Positions 19,032 to 30,127 are shown, counted from the first letter of the stretch. The stretch: 64,000 nucleotides of DNA from Kallotenue papyrolyticum (GCF_000526415.1 NZ_JAGA01000001.1:496001-560000); one strand, 5' to 3'. Numbers and translations are program-made. The notes: generated by a model from the sequence alone, not told the origin.

Positions 19032-20606
19032 TCACCTCGGCGCTGCCGTGCTAGCGCCCATGGCCGCTAGCAACGCTTCTACCAATCCATCCAGCGTGTA
19101 GCGCTCGGCCACCACCGTCACCGGCAGGCCGGCCTCGCGCGCGCGCCGCGCGGTGATCGGGCCGATCGCGGCCACCACCGGCGCGGCCAGCAGCCGGCGC
19201 GCCTCGTCGGGCGTGACGCCCGAGCGGGCTAGGCGCTCCAGGAAGTTGCTGACGGTGGACGACGAGGTAAAGGTGATTGCGTCGATCGCGCCGGCGCGCA
19301 GCAGCGCAACCACGCGATCGTCCGCCGCGTCGTCGGCAGCGGTCTGCAGCACGGTGCGGTAGGCGACCACCTGCTCTACCTGTGCGCCGCGGGCGCTCAG
19401 CCCCTCGACCAGCGCCTCGCGCGCGATGTCGGCGCGCGGCAGCAGCATGCGCCGGCCGCGCACCTCGCCGATCTCGGCCACCACCGCTTCGGCTACGAAC
19501 TCGCTCGGCACGAAGTCGGCGCGCAGCCCGGCCTGTGCCAGTGCCGCCGCCGTAGCGGGACCGATCGCCCCCAGCCGGCAGCGCGCCAGGGCGCGCGCGT
19601 CGATGCCCAGCGCGGCCATGCGCTCCAGCGTAAAGCGCACGCCGTTGGCGCTGGTGAAGATCACCCAGTCGAAGGCGTCGAGACGGCGCAGCGCCGCGTC
19701 GAGCGGCGCCCAGTCCTCCGGCGGCGCGAAGGCGATCACCGGGTACTCGATCGGCTGCGCGCCCAGCGCCTGCAGCCGCTCGATCAGCGCGCTGGCCTGT
19801 TCGCGCGCGCGTGTGACGATGATGCGCCGGCCCCACAGCGGCGCGGCGTCGAACCAGCGCAGGCGCTCGCGTAGGCGCACCACCTCGCCCACCACCGTGA
19901 GCGCCGGCGGCTTGAGCCCGGCGCGCGCCACGGCCTCGGCCACCGTCGCCAGCGTGGCGGTGACGGTGGTCTGCTCCGGCGTCGTGCCCCAACGGATCAC
20001 GGCTACGGGCGTGTCGGGAGCACGGCCGTGCGCGATCAACTGCGCGGCGATCGCCGCCAGGTTGCCGACGCCCATGTAGAGCACCAGCGTGTCCACCGCC
20101 GTGGCCAGCCGCGACCAGTCGATCGCGCTTTCGGGCTTGGTTGGGTCTTCGTGGCCGGTGACAAAGGCGACGGTCGAGGCCAGCGCGCGGTGCGTCACCG
20201 GAATGCCGGCATAGGCCGGCACCGCCACGCCGGCGGTCACGCCCGGCACCACCTCCCAGGGCACGCCCGCGGCCTGCAGCGCCTCGGCCTCCTCGCCGCC
20301 GCGACCGAAGACATAGGGATCGCCACCCTTGAGCCGCACCACGCGACGACCGGCGCGCGCATGCTCGATCAGCAGCGCGTTGATCTCGTCCTGCGTTAGG
20401 GTATGGCGGCCGGCCTGCTTGCCGACATAGATGCGCTCGGCGTCTGGCCGGCAGTGCTCCAGCAGCGCCGGCGGCGCCAAGTAGTCGTAGATCACCACGT
20501 CGGCCTCGGCCAGGCGTTGGCGCCCCTTGAGCGTCAGCAGGCCCGGATCGCCCGGACCGGCGCCGACCAGCGAGACCAGTCCCACGTGTGGTTGTGCGTC
20601 GTGCAT
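19032..20606 (-). CDS. cobA-hemD: Uroporphyrinogen-III C-methyltransferase / uroporphyrinogen-III synthase fusion
   Basis: A 524-residue two-enzyme fusion. Residues 10-250 are the SAM-dependent methyltransferase ([69 protein letters not shown]), which dimethylates uroporphyrinogen III to precorrin-2. Residues 255-524 are uroporphyrinogen-III synthase ([53 protein letters not shown]). The fusion commits product of the HemD half to precorrin-2 and so to siroheme or cobalamin. ATG at 20606 follows GGAGAAGG; an ATG at 20618 overlaps the GNAT stop as ATGA and may couple translation. Such fusions are known in several Gram-positive and Chloroflexota lineages. Confidence 0.95.
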   Translation of the reverse strand: MHDAQPHVGLVSLVGAGPGDPGLLTLKGRQRLAEADVVIYDYLAPPALLEHCRPDAERIYVGKQAGRHTLTQDEINALLIEHARAGRRVVRLKGGDPYVFGRGGEEAEALQAAGVPWEVVPGVTAGVAVPAYAGIPVTHRALASTVAFVTGHEDPTKPESAIDWSRLATAVDTLVLYMGVGNLAAIAAQLIAHGRAPDTPVAVIRWGTTPEQTTVTATLATVAEAVARAGLKPPALTVVGEVVRLRERLRWFDAAPLWGRRIIVTRAREQASALIERLQALGAQPIEYPVIAFAPPEDWAPLDAALRRLDAFDWVIFTSANGVRFTLERMAALGIDARALARCRLGAIGPATAAALAQAGLRADFVPSEFVAEAVVAEIGEVRGRRMLLPRADIAREALVEGLSARGAQVEQVVAYRTVLQTAADDAADDRVVALLRAGAIDAITFTSSSTVSNFLERLARSGVTPDEARRLLAAPVVAAIGPITARRAREAGLPVTVVAERYTLDGLVEALLAAMGASTAAPR

Positions 20607-20617
20607 GGCCTTCTCCA

Positions 20618-21081
20618 TCAGGCGCGACCGGCGTCGTCCAGCCGCAGGATCAAAAACTCCGCCGGCTCGAAGCCCAGGCGCTCGTATAGGTGGCGCCCCA
20701 TGTCGCTGGTGCGCAGCTCCAGGCGGCGCAATCCCTCGGCGCGCGCATAGGCGATCAGTGTCTCCATCAGCTGACGCGCCACGCCCTGGCGGCGGAAGTC
20801 GGGCACGACATAGACGCCGGTGACGTAGCCGCGCCGCACAGCGCCGAAGGGCCGCGGCGGATGGTCGTGCAGCAGCAGCATGGCCACGCCCACGGCCTGC
20901 CCCGCGGCCTCGGCCAGCCAGCCCACGGCGCGCCCGGCCTCCAGCATGCCGTACCAGTAGGTGTACAGCGCCTCGCGGTAGCGGCGCGGCGACGGTTCGT
21001 CGTGCATCTCGTCCCACATCGCCTGGCGCAGGCGGGCAACCGTGTAGGCGTCATCGAGCGTCACCGGACGAATGGCCAACG

Positions 21082-21085
<4 letters not shown>
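20618..21085 (-). CDS. GNAT-family N-acetyltransferase
   Basis: A 155-residue single-domain GNAT protein. The acetyl-CoA binding loop motif is visible as VYVVPDFRRQGVARQLMETLIAYARAEG, with the following strand LRRLELRTSDMGRHLYERLGFEP, the usual C-terminal GNAT ending. The N-terminus MTLAIRPVTLDDAYTVARLRQAMW is also typical. The start overlaps the hemC stop as ATGA and the stop overlaps an upstream ATG of cobA-hemD, so it is tightly built into the tetrapyrrole operon. The substrate cannot be predicted; no link between GNAT enzymes and heme synthesis is established to my knowledge. Confidence 0.88.
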
Positions 21086-22009
<924 letters not shown>

Positions 22010-22017
<8 letters not shown>

Positions 22018-23278
22018 GGCCGCGCTCCAGTCCGAACAGCTCCTGCAGCGTCGCGGCGTAGCGCAAGGCATCGCCCTCCGCCGAGCGCTGCTTGAGCCGC
22101 ACGGTAGGCTGGTGCAGCAGCTTGTTGACGATGCTCTGGGTCATGGCATCAATGATCTGCTGTTCGCGCTCGCCCAGCGGCCCGATGCGACGCAGCGCCT
22201 TGGCCACCTCGTCGCGGCGGATGCGTTCGGCGTGCGCGCGCAGGTCGTTGAGGGTGGGCACTACCGCCCGTGCCTGCAGCCAGCGCAGGTAGGCCGCCGT
22301 CTCGTCGCGCACAATCGCGCGTACTGCGTCGATCGCGGCACGGCGCCGCTCCAGGTTGCGCGCGACCACGCTTTGCAGATCGTCAACGTTGTACAGGTGC
22401 GCACCGGGGATCTGCGCCACCTCCTGGTCCACATCACGCGGCACGGCCAGATCGATCAGGATCAGCGGACGCCCGCCGCGTGCCGCCAGCGCGTGCTGGA
22501 CATGCGCCGGGTGGATCACGGTGTGCGGCGCGGCGGTCGAGGAGATCACCACGTCGGCCTGGTCAAGGGCAGCCTGCAGGTGCTCGAAGGGCAGCGCGCG
22601 ACCGCCCCACTGCTGTGCCAACACCTGCGCGCGCTCCACGGTACGGTTGACCAACGTGATCGTGCGCGCGCCGTTGTCGAGCAGGTTTTTGGCCGCCAGC
22701 TCGCTGACCTTGCCACTGCCGACCAGCAGCACGTGCGCTTGGGACAGATCGCCGAGCAACGCGCGCGCCAGCTCGACGCCGGCCTGACTGACCGAGGCGG
22801 CATGACGGCTGATGGCCGTTTCGGTGCGCGCGCGCTTGCCGACCGCCAGCGCGTGCTGAAACAGCGCGTTGAGCGTGGGGCCGAGTGCCTGGCACTCGCG
22901 CGCGACCTGGGCCGCCTCGCGCACCTGGCGCTGGATCTGCGACTCGCCCACCACCAGCGAGTTGATGCCGCTGACGGTGGCGAAGAGGTGCTCGACGGCT
23001 GCCGCGCCCGTGTGGGTGTAGAAGATGGTCTCCAGGCGCTCGTGCAGCCCGTGGAAGCGGTGCAGCCAGGCGATCACCCGCGCGGGCGCCGCCTCGTCAT
23101 CGGCAACACCATAGACCTCGACGCGATTGCAGGTGGAGAGGATCGCCGCTTCGCGCAGCGCGACCTCGCCGCGCAGCGCCGCCAGCGCCGCGCCGAGCTG
23201 CGATGGCCGAAAAGCCAATCGCTCGCGTACCTCGACGGGCGAGGAGTGATGATCAAGTCCGGTGACAAACAGGCGCAT
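22010..23278 (-). CDS. hemA: Glutamyl-tRNA reductase
   Basis: A 422-residue enzyme that reduces glutamyl-tRNA to glutamate-1-semialdehyde with NADPH, the first committed step of the C5 tetrapyrrole pathway. The N-terminus LFVTGLDHHSSPVEVRERLAF and the catalytic ILSTCNRVEVYG (Cys50) are clear. GESQIQRQVREAAQVA follows, then the NADPH-binding HVLLVGSGKVSELAAKNLL, DVVISSTAAP, and the dimerisation helix region ending QELFGLERG. The ATG at 23278 gives the standard N-terminus, with AAGGA about 12 bases upstream. It lies between the precorrin-2 dehydrogenase gene and hemC. Presence of HemA plus HemL shows the organism makes 5-aminolevulinate from glutamate, not glycine. Confidence 0.97.
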
Positions 23279-23314
23279 CGTTGGTGATCGTTCCTTGCCA
23301 GGCGGACGCCGCAC

Positions 23315-23989
23315 TCACGTCCGCGCCTCGTGCTCCGATCCAGCCGCGCGCGCCTCGTGCCAGGCGCGCCGTAGCAATGCCTCAAAGCCGCTTTCATCTC
23401 CGGCGCGCAGCAGCGCCAGCGCCTCCTCCGAAGCCAGCCGCCGCCAGAAACGCGGTCGCGCCGCGGCCGGCAGCCTCGCCTGCACCTCGGCGCGCAGCGC
23501 CCCCAGCCGTTCGGCAAGCTGCCCGTATTCGGGCCCGATCAGCCCTTCAAGCGCGCGCCGCAGCAGCGCCGCCAGCGCCGGGCTTGCGCCGCCGGTGGAG
23601 ACGGCGATCTGGAGCGCGCCGCGCGCCACCACCGGCAGGGTGTGGAAATCGCTCCCGTCAGGATCGTCGGCGATGTTGACCAGGATGCCGCGCGCATGCG
23701 CCTCCGCCGCGACCGCGGCATTGACTTCGCGCCGCTCGGTGGCGGCAAAGACCAACGTCGCGCCCTCCAGATCGCCGGCGCGGTAGGCGCGCGCCTGGTA
23801 GGCGAAACGCCCGGCGGCGTGCCAGGCGGCCAGTTGCGTGCTCAGCCGCGGGCTGATCAGCGTGACCTGCGCACCGTGGGCTAGCAGCGCGGCGACTTTG
23901 CGCTCGGCCACCGCGCCGCCGCCGACCACTACGCAGCGCTGCCGATCCAGGCGCGTCAGGGCGATGGGGTAGGGACGCGTCGCGTTCAT
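23315..23989 (-). CDS. Precorrin-2 dehydrogenase / sirohydrochlorin ferrochelatase (CysG N-terminal / Met8-like)
   Basis: A 224-residue protein with an N-terminal Rossmann fold: YPIALTRLDRQRCVVVGGGAVAERKVAALL contains the NAD-binding glycine cluster, followed by VTLISPRLS and VFAATERREVNAAVAAEA. LVNIADDPDGSDFHTLPVVARGALQIAVST matches the region carrying the aspartate proposed to act in both oxidation and iron insertion in CysG/Met8. It should oxidise precorrin-2 to sirohydrochlorin and may insert Fe2+ to give siroheme, linking the cobA-hemD product to the AhbA/B-like domain encoded downstream. ATG at 23989 overlaps the regulator stop as ATGA. A separate ferrochelatase elsewhere remains possible. 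Confidence 0.92.
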   Translation of the reverse strand: MNATRPYPIALTRLDRQRCVVVGGGAVAERKVAALLAHGAQVTLISPRLSTQLAAWHAAGRFAYQARAYRAGDLEGATLVFAATERREVNAAVAAEAHARGILVNIADDPDGSDFHTLPVVARGALQIAVSTGGASPALAALLRRALEGLIGPEYGQLAERLGALRAEVQARLPAAARPRFWRRLASEEALALLRAGDESGFEALLRRAWHEARAAGSEHEART

Positions 23990-24621
23990 GGTTGCCACAC
24001 CTCGCCGTGCGCCTGCATCAGCGCCTGCAGCGCATCGTTGAGCACCTGGTTGATGCGCTGGAGGATCATCAGCATCGCTTCCCGACCCAGGCCGGTCGTT
24101 TCGGGCAGACTGAAGACTGTTTCGATCAGGAAATCGCGAAAAAAGATGAAGGCCATCACCGCGTGGGGCAGCGGATGACCACTCTGCGCCATCAGCCGGC
24201 CATACTCGGCGCCCAGGCGCAGCACCTCCTCACGCTCGGCGGCGGGCAGTTCCGCGCGCGTGATCAGTTGCGCCACCAGCGCCACCATACGCCGCCCCGA
24301 CTCGCGCCAGTGGCGGCGCAGCTCGTCGGAGAGGCCCTGCGCCCAGCTCTGTTGCAGCGCGCTGGGCAACACCTGACGCGTGCGCTGGAGCGCCTCGGTG
24401 ACGACGTAGCTTTTGAGGCCATCGCCACGCAGCGGCGTGACGCGCAGCATACGCTCGATGTCGCTGCGCGCAAAGCGGCGATGCCCGCCGGGCGTGCGAA
24501 AGATGCGCACCTTGCCCTCGTCGCTCCACTGGCGCAGCGTGGCGGGATGCACGCCCAGCAGACGACTGGCGTCGCGCAGCGTCAACCATTCCTGCGTGTC
24601 GGCGGGCTGCGGCATGGCCAA
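23986..24621 (-). CDS. MerR/excisionase-type helix-turn-helix regulator with helical sensor domain, probable heme operon regulator
   Basis: Residues 10-60 are a MerR-like winged helix: WLTLRDASRLLGVHPATLRQW followed by a wing with RIFRTPGGHRRFARSDIERML. The rest (about 70-211) is an all-helical domain rich in Leu, Arg and Ala with no recognised metal cysteines, resembling the four-helix RsbR-N or globin-like sensor type rather than classic MerR effector domains. It is the first gene of the tetrapyrrole operon, and four 10-bp repeats lie between the promoter and its ATG, so autoregulation of the whole operon is likely. What it senses (heme, a precursor, iron or oxygen) cannot be read from sequence. 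Confidence 0.82.
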   Translation of the reverse strand: MAMPQPADTQEWLTLRDASRLLGVHPATLRQWSDEGKVRIFRTPGGHRRFARSDIERMLRVTPLRGDGLKSYVVTEALQRTRQVLPSALQQSWAQGLSDELRRHWRESGRRMVALVAQLITRAELPAAEREEVLRLGAEYGRLMAQSGHPLPHAVMAFIFFRDFLIETVFSLPETTGLGREAMLMILQRINQVLNDALQALMQAHGEVWQP

Positions 24622-24660
24622 ATCTACGAAAACCTACAGAAAGCTTCAAGCACCTACACT
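24621..24660. promoter_or_regulatory. Four helically phased 10-bp direct repeats, probable operator of the heme operon
   Basis: On the plus strand the sequence divides into AATCTACGAA, AACCTACAGA, AAGCTTCAAG and CACCTACACT. Each decamer has the same core (nCTaCa) in the same register, so copies repeat every 10 bp, one DNA turn. The block sits between the expected transcription start and the ATG of the MerR-like gene. Cooperative binding of the encoded regulator along one DNA face is the simplest reading. Confidence 0.6.
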
Positions 24661-24676
24661 TTTCTGCGTCGGGCTG

Positions 24677-24705
24677 ATTGTAACACGAGTGAGAATGCTT
24701 ATCAA
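24677..24705 (-). promoter_or_regulatory. Sigma-70-type promoter of the tetrapyrrole operon
   Basis: On the minus strand TTGATA (24705-24700) and TACAAT (24682-24677) are exactly 17 bases apart, about 55 bases upstream of the first gene. It is the only clear promoter found before 13 kb of co-directional genes. Confidence 0.75.
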
Positions 24706-24824
24706 TCAAGCCCCGGCCTGATACCCGCCTCGGACCTGCACCCGAGCGGACGCCTGCCTAGCGTGCAGCGCGGGCATGCACATCCTGGAGCTGGTCTGGC
24801 GCCGGTGGCTACGTTCGGGCACAC

Positions 24825-24853
24825 AAAAAAACCCTGTGCGCCGGCACAGGGTT
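24825..24853 (-). terminator. Rho-independent terminator of the small membrane-protein gene
   Basis: A 10-bp stem, AACCCTGTGC (24830-24839) with GCACAGGGTT (24844-24853), tetraloop GCCG, is followed on the minus strand by six or seven T residues (24831-24825). It lies 24 bases after the stop of the gene at 24877. Confidence 0.9.
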
Positions 24854-24876
24854 GGACAACGTAGTGCGATCGGGCG

Positions 24877-25443
24877 TCAGGCGCCGGTGGCGACCGGTTG
24901 CAGCCCGAAGCGGCGGGCGACCTCCGGCGTGATCAGGCCCAGCAGCGCGTAGCCCAGACCGGTGATGACGAGCCCCAGGATCACGAAGCCCAGTCCCAGC
25001 GCGGTTGCGCCATAGGCGACGCCCAGAGCCATCGCTGCCAGGCTGAGCGACGTCACCAGGCTGGCGGCGGTCAACTGCGTATTGCGTGCTGCATTGGCGA
25101 CCGGCTTGCCGTTGGCGTCCTTCAGCGCCTCGTCGGGATTGTTGGTGCCGGCCGGATCACCACTCGGCACTGCGAAGCGCCCCATCTGGGCATAGGTCAG
25201 GCCGTTCGAGCTCTCGGCAGCGTGGCGCTGGATCACATCCGCCATGCTCAGCGCGGTAGCGATGCCGGTCACCGGCGCGTTGGGGATCGAGGCGTCCTCA
25301 GGCGTGGTGATGCGCTGCGCCGCCAACTGCTGCGTCACAAACGATCGGATATAGATCCCGGCGCCGGCGGTGATGGCGCCGGCCAAGGCAAAGGCGATCC
25401 CAACAGCCATCACCAGCTTCGGAAAGAGTCGTAGCGTGTTCAT
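24877..25443 (-). CDS. Small membrane protein of unknown function
   Basis: A 188-residue protein with one N-terminal membrane segment (LVMAVGIAFALAGAITAGAGIYI), a polar region of about 85 residues, and two C-terminal membrane segments (LVTSLSLAAMALGVAYGATAL and GLGFVILGLVITGLGYALLGL). The polar part contains SFVTQQLAAQRITTPEDASI and TYAQMGRF...DEALKDANGKPVANAAR, which resemble uncharacterised actinobacterial and Chloroflexota membrane proteins. The ATG at 25443 has GGAGG five bases upstream. It is a single-gene unit with its own terminator. No function can be proposed. Confidence 0.75.
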   Translation of the reverse strand: MNTLRLFPKLVMAVGIAFALAGAITAGAGIYIRSFVTQQLAAQRITTPEDASIPNAPVTGIATALSMADVIQRHAAESSNGLTYAQMGRFAVPSGDPAGTNNPDEALKDANGKPVANAARNTQLTAASLVTSLSLAAMALGVAYGATALGLGFVILGLVITGLGYALLGLITPEVARRFGLQPVATGA

Positions 25444-25545
25444 ACCATCCTCCAGGCGGTCGTACATCCTGTGTGCTTGATGGTTTGCAGTATAGCCACG
25501 CGCGTCGGCAGGCGCGTGATGGTGCGACAACCTCCAGGAAGACGA

Positions 25546-28320
25546 TCACAACGGCGCGCCGGAGGACTGCTGCGCGTCGTCCAGATCCAGCGTGGCATGC
25601 ACCACGCCCTCGCTCCAGTCGTGCTTGAGGCGAAAGCCGAGCTTCTGGAAGACGCGCTGCATGGGTCGGTTTTCCGGCAGCACCTGCGCCACGATGCGCC
25701 GAATGCCCTCGGCGCGCGCGATGCGGATCAGCAGTTCGAGCATGGCCGTACCCAGGCCATGGCCCTGGTACTGATCGCTGACCAGGCCGGCATATTCGGC
25801 CACCGGCTGGCCGCGCAGACGGATCATGCGCGCCACGGCGATGATGCGCCGCGCGCCGTCCGGCGCGGTCAGCTCGGCCACCAGCGCCATCTCACGGTCG
25901 TAGTCAATGAAGCACATGCGCGTCAGGCGCTCGTGGGCGATACGCGTGTCCAGCGCCATCGGCGCGAAATAGCGCAGAAACACGCTGCGTTCCGACAGGG
26001 TGTGGTGGAACTGCACCAGCAGCGGCTCGTCTTCGGGACGGATCGGGCGCACCGTCACCGGCGTGCCGTCGCGCAACTGGAGCTGCGTGATGTACTGGCG
26101 CGGGTAGGGCCGGATCGCCGGACGCGGCAACTGCTCGTCCGGCAGCGTGGGCGGATGGAGCAGCAGGCGCGCGTCGAGCACCACCAGCGGCGGATCGGCG
26201 CCGGGCGTCCAGCGCGCCAGCAGGGGATTGAGGTCGATCTCGCGCAGCGCCGGTTGCTCGGCCACCAGTTGGCTGAAGCGCACCAACAGCTCCTCTAAAC
26301 GGGCCAGCTCGATCGGTGGACGGCCGCGCACGCCGCGCAGCGCTGCCGCTATACGCGTGCGCTCGATCAAGCGGCGCGCCAGGGTCGTGGTCAGCGGCGG
26401 CAATCCTACGGCACGATCGTCCAACAGCTCCACCAGCGTGCCGCCGGCGCCGAAGAGCAGCACCGGTCCGAACTGCTCATCCACAGTGCTGCCCAGCAGC
26501 AGCTCGTAGCCGTCGTTGAGCATGGGCTGCACCAGCACGCCGGCGAAGGGCCGGTCCGGCAGCCGCGCGGCGGCAACAGCACGCAGCTCGCCCATGGCGC
26601 GGCGCACGGCAGCCGCATCCGGCAGGTTGAGCCGCACGGCGTCCAGCTCGGTTTTGTGCAGCTCCGCCGGCACGCGCAGCTTGAGCACCACAGGATAGCC
26701 CAGCTCGGTGGCCGCCGCCACGGCTGCCGCCTCATCCGCGGCGCTGCGCGTCGCGACGCTGGCGATGCCATAGGCCGCCAGCACCTGGCGCGTTTCGGCC
26801 TCATCCAGCGCGGCGCGGCCCGCCTGACGTGCGGCGGCGATCAGGCGCGCGGCGGCATCGCGCTCGGCACGATCGGCGGGATCGTCCACGGCCATCGGCG
26901 TTTCGTAGAGTGCGCGCAGCGCGCGGGTGGAGTGCCACATGTAGGTGAACAGCCGCGCTGCCATGTCGGGATACGGGAAGGTCGGAATGTTGGCCTGGTT
27001 GAGGATCGCCTCGCCCGCCGCGATCGACGGGCCGCCCATCCAGCTTGCCAGCACCGGACGTTTGGCGCCACGCGCCTGCGCCGCCAAGGCTTCGGCGGTG
27101 GCCTGCGGCTCGGTCATGTCCTGCGGCGTCAGGATCGCCAGCAGGCCATCGCTGTCGGGATCGGCCAGCGCGATCTCGAAGACGCGGGCATAGCGCTCGG
27201 CGCGGGCATCGCCCAGCACGTCGATCGGATTGGCATGGCTCCAGGGCGCGGGCAGCACCGCGTTGAGGCGCTCTAGGGTGGCGGCAGAAAGCGGCGCGAG
27301 CTCACCGCCGTGCTGTAACAGCGCGTCGGCGGCCATCACTCCAGGACCACCGGCGTTGGTGACGATCGTCAGACGCGGCCCGCGCGGCCGGGGCTGCTTG
27401 GCCAAGACTTCGGCCATGGCGAACAGTTCGCCGATGCGCTCGACGCGCAGCACACCGGTGCGCCGCAGCGCGGCATCGATCACCTCGTCGGGGCCGACCA
27501 GCGCGCCGGTATGCGAGGCGGCGGCGCGGAGCGCGCCCGGCGTGCGCCCTGGCTTGAGCACGATGATCGGCTTGGCGAGCGCCACCGCCCGCGCCGCCGA
27601 GAGCAGCGCCCGCGCATCGCCGACGCTTTCCATGTATAGCAGAATGCTGCCGGTGTGCGGATCATCGCCGAAATAGTCGATCAGGTCGCCCCAGCCGATG
27701 TCGAGCAGCGAGCCAACCGAGACAAAGGCGCTGAAGCCGACGTTCTCGTTCTGGCTCCAGTCGAGCACTGCCGCGCCCAGCGCGCCGCTCTGGCTCAAAA
27801 AGGCCACCGAACCGGATCGCGCCGCTGCGCGCGCAAAACTGGCGTTCAGGCCGGTCGGCGGACGGATCACGCCCAGACTGTTGGGACCGATCAGCCGCAC
27901 GCCGCTCTGCCGCGCCGCCTGGAGCACTTCCTGCTCCAGCGCCGCGCCGGCGGGACCCACTTCGCGAAAGCCGGCGGAGATGATCACCGCACCACCCACC
28001 CCGGCAGCGCCGCACTCGGCCACGATCTGCGGCACGGTGGCTGCCGGCGTAGCGATCACCGCCAGATCGACCGGCTGCCCGATCGCGCCGATGCGCGGGT
28101 AGGTTGCGTGGCCCAGCACCCGTGGCGTGTAGGGATTGACGGCATAGACCGGACGACCACTGGCCAGCAGGTGTTCGAGCAGCGTGCGGCCCACCTTGCC
28201 CGGCTCCTCGGATGCGCCGATCAGCGCAATCGAGCGTGGGTTAAAGATCGCGTCCAGCGCGCGACGCTGCGCCCGCAAAATATCGTGGGCCGGATCGGTC
28301 ACCGGCGATGAGTGCGCCAT
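25546..28320 (-). CDS. ADP-forming acyl-CoA synthetase fused to GNAT acetyltransferase (Pat/PatZ-like)
   Basis: A 924-residue protein in the layout of bacterial protein lysine acetyltransferases of the PatZ/YfiQ group. Residues 20-470 are the CoA-binding and ligase-alpha part ([44 protein letters not shown] with the phosphohistidine-like His270). Residues 490-700 are the ATP-grasp beta part ([22 protein letters not shown]). Residues 755-915 are a GNAT domain ([41 protein letters not shown]). It may acetylate metabolic enzymes such as acetyl-CoA synthetase, or make acetyl-CoA, or both; in PatZ the ligase part is inactive, but here His270 is kept. The start has AAGGAGGGAGG upstream. It is divergent from the ferritin-VIT gene. 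Confidence 0.9.
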   Translation of the reverse strand: MAHSSPVTDPAHDILRAQRRALDAIFNPRSIALIGASEEPGKVGRTLLEHLLASGRPVYAVNPYTPRVLGHATYPRIGAIGQPVDLAVIATPAATVPQIVAECGAAGVGGAVIISAGFREVGPAGAALEQEVLQAARQSGVRLIGPNSLGVIRPPTGLNASFARAAARSGSVAFLSQSGALGAAVLDWSQNENVGFSAFVSVGSLLDIGWGDLIDYFGDDPHTGSILLYMESVGDARALLSAARAVALAKPIIVLKPGRTPGALRAAASHTGALVGPDEVIDAALRRTGVLRVERIGELFAMAEVLAKQPRPRGPRLTIVTNAGGPGVMAADALLQHGGELAPLSAATLERLNAVLPAPWSHANPIDVLGDARAERYARVFEIALADPDSDGLLAILTPQDMTEPQATAEALAAQARGAKRPVLASWMGGPSIAAGEAILNQANIPTFPYPDMAARLFTYMWHSTRALRALYETPMAVDDPADRAERDAAARLIAAARQAGRAALDEAETRQVLAAYGIASVATRSAADEAAAVAAATELGYPVVLKLRVPAELHKTELDAVRLNLPDAAAVRRAMGELRAVAAARLPDRPFAGVLVQPMLNDGYELLLGSTVDEQFGPVLLFGAGGTLVELLDDRAVGLPPLTTTLARRLIERTRIAAALRGVRGRPPIELARLEELLVRFSQLVAEQPALREIDLNPLLARWTPGADPPLVVLDARLLLHPPTLPDEQLPRPAIRPYPRQYITQLQLRDGTPVTVRPIRPEDEPLLVQFHHTLSERSVFLRYFAPMALDTRIAHERLTRMCFIDYDREMALVAELTAPDGARRIIAVARMIRLRGQPVAEYAGLVSDQYQGHGLGTAMLELLIRIARAEGIRRIVAQVLPENRPMQRVFQKLGFRLKHDWSEGVVHATLDLDDAQQSSGAPL

Positions 28321-28499
28321 GGCCTCCCTCCTTGAGCGCGCCCTTGCTCCTGTGCCTATTGTACGCGCGGCGCCAACCCGGCGGCGGATCGCTTTCGTCC
28401 CCGTGGGAAAACCTTCGCTTACCCGGCGGTTTGGCCGGCGCAGTACAATGGATCAGCAGCCGGTGCTGCCAAAGTTTGTGCCCGCTACGAGGAGATGCG

Positions 28500-29627
28500 A
28501 TGCAAACACAGCCCGCCACGCACGATACCATCCGGCGCTACCGCGAGGCCTGGCAGGACGAGATCGACAGCGCCACGATCTACCGCGCCATGGCCGCGGC
28601 TGAACGCCAACCGCAGCTGGCGCAGGTCTATCACCGCCTGGCGGCAACCGAAGAAGCACACATCGGCTTCTGGGAGGAACGTCTGCGCGCGGCAGGCGTC
28701 AGCGTCGGGCCGCGGCGGCCCACCTGGCGCGCGCGGACGCTGAGCTGGCTGGCGCGTCGGTTCGGCCCGCAGGTGGTGCTGCCGACGGTGGCCGGCGCCG
28801 AACAGATCGACAGCCACCACTACGATGGGCTGCCCGAAACGCGCGACACGCCGCTGCCCAACGAGGAGCGCTCGCATGCGCGGGTGCTGCGCGCGATCCA
28901 GGGCGGGTTGGAAGGTCCCGCGATTGCGCAGCTCGAAGGACGGCACCGCGCGATCGGCGGCAATGCGCTGCGCGCCGCGGTGCTGGGCGCCAACGACGGC
29001 CTGCTCTCGAACCTGAGCCTGGTGATGGGCGTGGCCGGCGCCACGCTCGACAACCGCTCCGTGCTGATCGCCGGGCTGGCCGGCCTGCTGGCCGGCGCCA
29101 GCTCGATGTCGCTGGGCGAATGGCTCTCGGTGCAGAGCTCGCGCGAGCTCTACCAGCGCCAGATCGCCATCGAGGCGCGCGAACTGGCCGAGGTACCCGA
29201 CGAGGAGGCCGAGGAGCTGGCCTTGATCTACCAGGCCAAGGGCCTCTCCGAACAGGAGGCGCGCGCGTTGGCCCGGCGGCTGATGAGCAGCCACGACAGC
29301 GCGCTCGATACCCTGGCGCGCGAGGAGCTGGGCATTGATCCGGAGGAGCTGGGCGGCTCGGCCTGGGAAGCCGCCGCCTTTTCATTCCTGCTCTTCGCGC
29401 TGGGCGCGATTATCCCGGTGCTGCCGTTTCTGCTCATCGCCGGGCAGGGCGCCGTGCTCGCCAGCCTGCTGGTCAGCGCGCTGGGGCTGTTCGCCATCGG
29501 CGCGGGCATCACGCTGCTGACCGGGCGCAGCGTCTGGTTTTCGGGCCTGCGCCAGGTGGTGCTGGGACTGCTGGCCGCGGCGATCACCTACGGCGTCGGG
29601 CATCTGTTCGGTGTTGCACTGAGTTAG
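28500..29627 (+). CDS. Ferritin-like / VIT1 (CCC1) fusion membrane protein, MbfA-like iron exporter
   Basis: A 375-residue fusion. Residues 8-140 are a ferritin-like helical bundle with carboxylate and His ligands in YREAWQDEIDSATIYRAMA and LAATEEAHIGFWEERL. From about 165 onward is a VIT1/CCC1 transporter: LRAAVLGANDGLLSNLSLVMGVAGA, then GASSMSLGEWLSVQSSRELY, an acidic EELALIYQAKGLSEQEARALARRL loop and C-terminal membrane helices. The family includes membrane-bound ferritin A of rhizobia, which exports iron and limits peroxide stress. GAGGAG lies five bases before the ATG at 28500. It may work with the heme genes upstream in iron balance, but it is a separate unit. Confidence 0.9.
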   Translation: MQTQPATHDTIRRYREAWQDEIDSATIYRAMAAAERQPQLAQVYHRLAATEEAHIGFWEERLRAAGVSVGPRRPTWRARTLSWLARRFGPQVVLPTVAGAEQIDSHHYDGLPETRDTPLPNEERSHARVLRAIQGGLEGPAIAQLEGRHRAIGGNALRAAVLGANDGLLSNLSLVMGVAGATLDNRSVLIAGLAGLLAGASSMSLGEWLSVQSSRELYQRQIAIEARELAEVPDEEAEELALIYQAKGLSEQEARALARRLMSSHDSALDTLAREELGIDPEELGGSAWEAAAFSFLLFALGAIIPVLPFLLIAGQGAVLASLLVSALGLFAIGAGITLLTGRSVWFSGLRQVVLGLLAAAITYGVGHLFGVALS

Positions 29628-29641
29628 GACGAGGTGATCGT

Positions 29642-30121
29642 ATGGCACGCTCCTCCCAAGCCGCGGCGCCACGCGCCGTGGATCGCGCCCTGGTGCTGCT
29701 GCTGATCGGCGCGGCGCTGCTGATCGGGTTCAGCCTGCTCAGCCTGGTGCTGGTGCGGCAGCGCACGCCGCCGCTCGCGCCCGCCGATACGCCCGAAGGC
29801 GTGGTGCAGCGCTTCTACCAGGCAGCCTACGCCGGTGATTATGCCGCCGCGCATGCGCTGCTGAGTCGCTCTGTCGCGGCGCGAGTGACACCTGTCGAAC
29901 TGGAGCGCCGGCTCAGCGCCGATCTGCGCAACACGCAGCTGCGCGTGCTGCGCGTGCGCAGCTATGGCGACAGCGCCGATGTCGAGATCGAACTGTTGCA
30001 CGTCGCGCCCGGCGGGCTGTTCGGCGCACATGAGTGGCGCGAAGAGCGCACCGTGGTGCTGCGGCGCGAAGACGGGCAGTGGCGCATCAGCGAAGGCGCA
30101 TTCTACCTTCCCTGGGAGTAG
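29642..30121 (+). CDS. Membrane-anchored NTF2-like protein
   Basis: A 159-residue protein with one N-terminal membrane helix (ALVLLLIGAALLIGFSLLSLVLV) and an extracytoplasmic domain starting DTPEGVVQRFYQAAYAGDYAAAHALLS, the usual opening of NTF2-like/DUF4878-type lumenal domains, and ending VVLRREDGQWRISEGAFYLPWE, the usual closing strand. It lies 14 bases after the ferritin-VIT gene and six bases before the DUF5671 protein, so the three look co-transcribed. The ligand or partner is unknown. Confidence 0.72.
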   Translation: MARSSQAAAPRAVDRALVLLLIGAALLIGFSLLSLVLVRQRTPPLAPADTPEGVVQRFYQAAYAGDYAAAHALLSRSVAARVTPVELERRLSADLRNTQLRVLRVRSYGDSADVEIELLHVAPGGLFGAHEWREERTVVLRREDGQWRISEGAFYLPWE

Positions 30122-30127
30122 GCCGTT

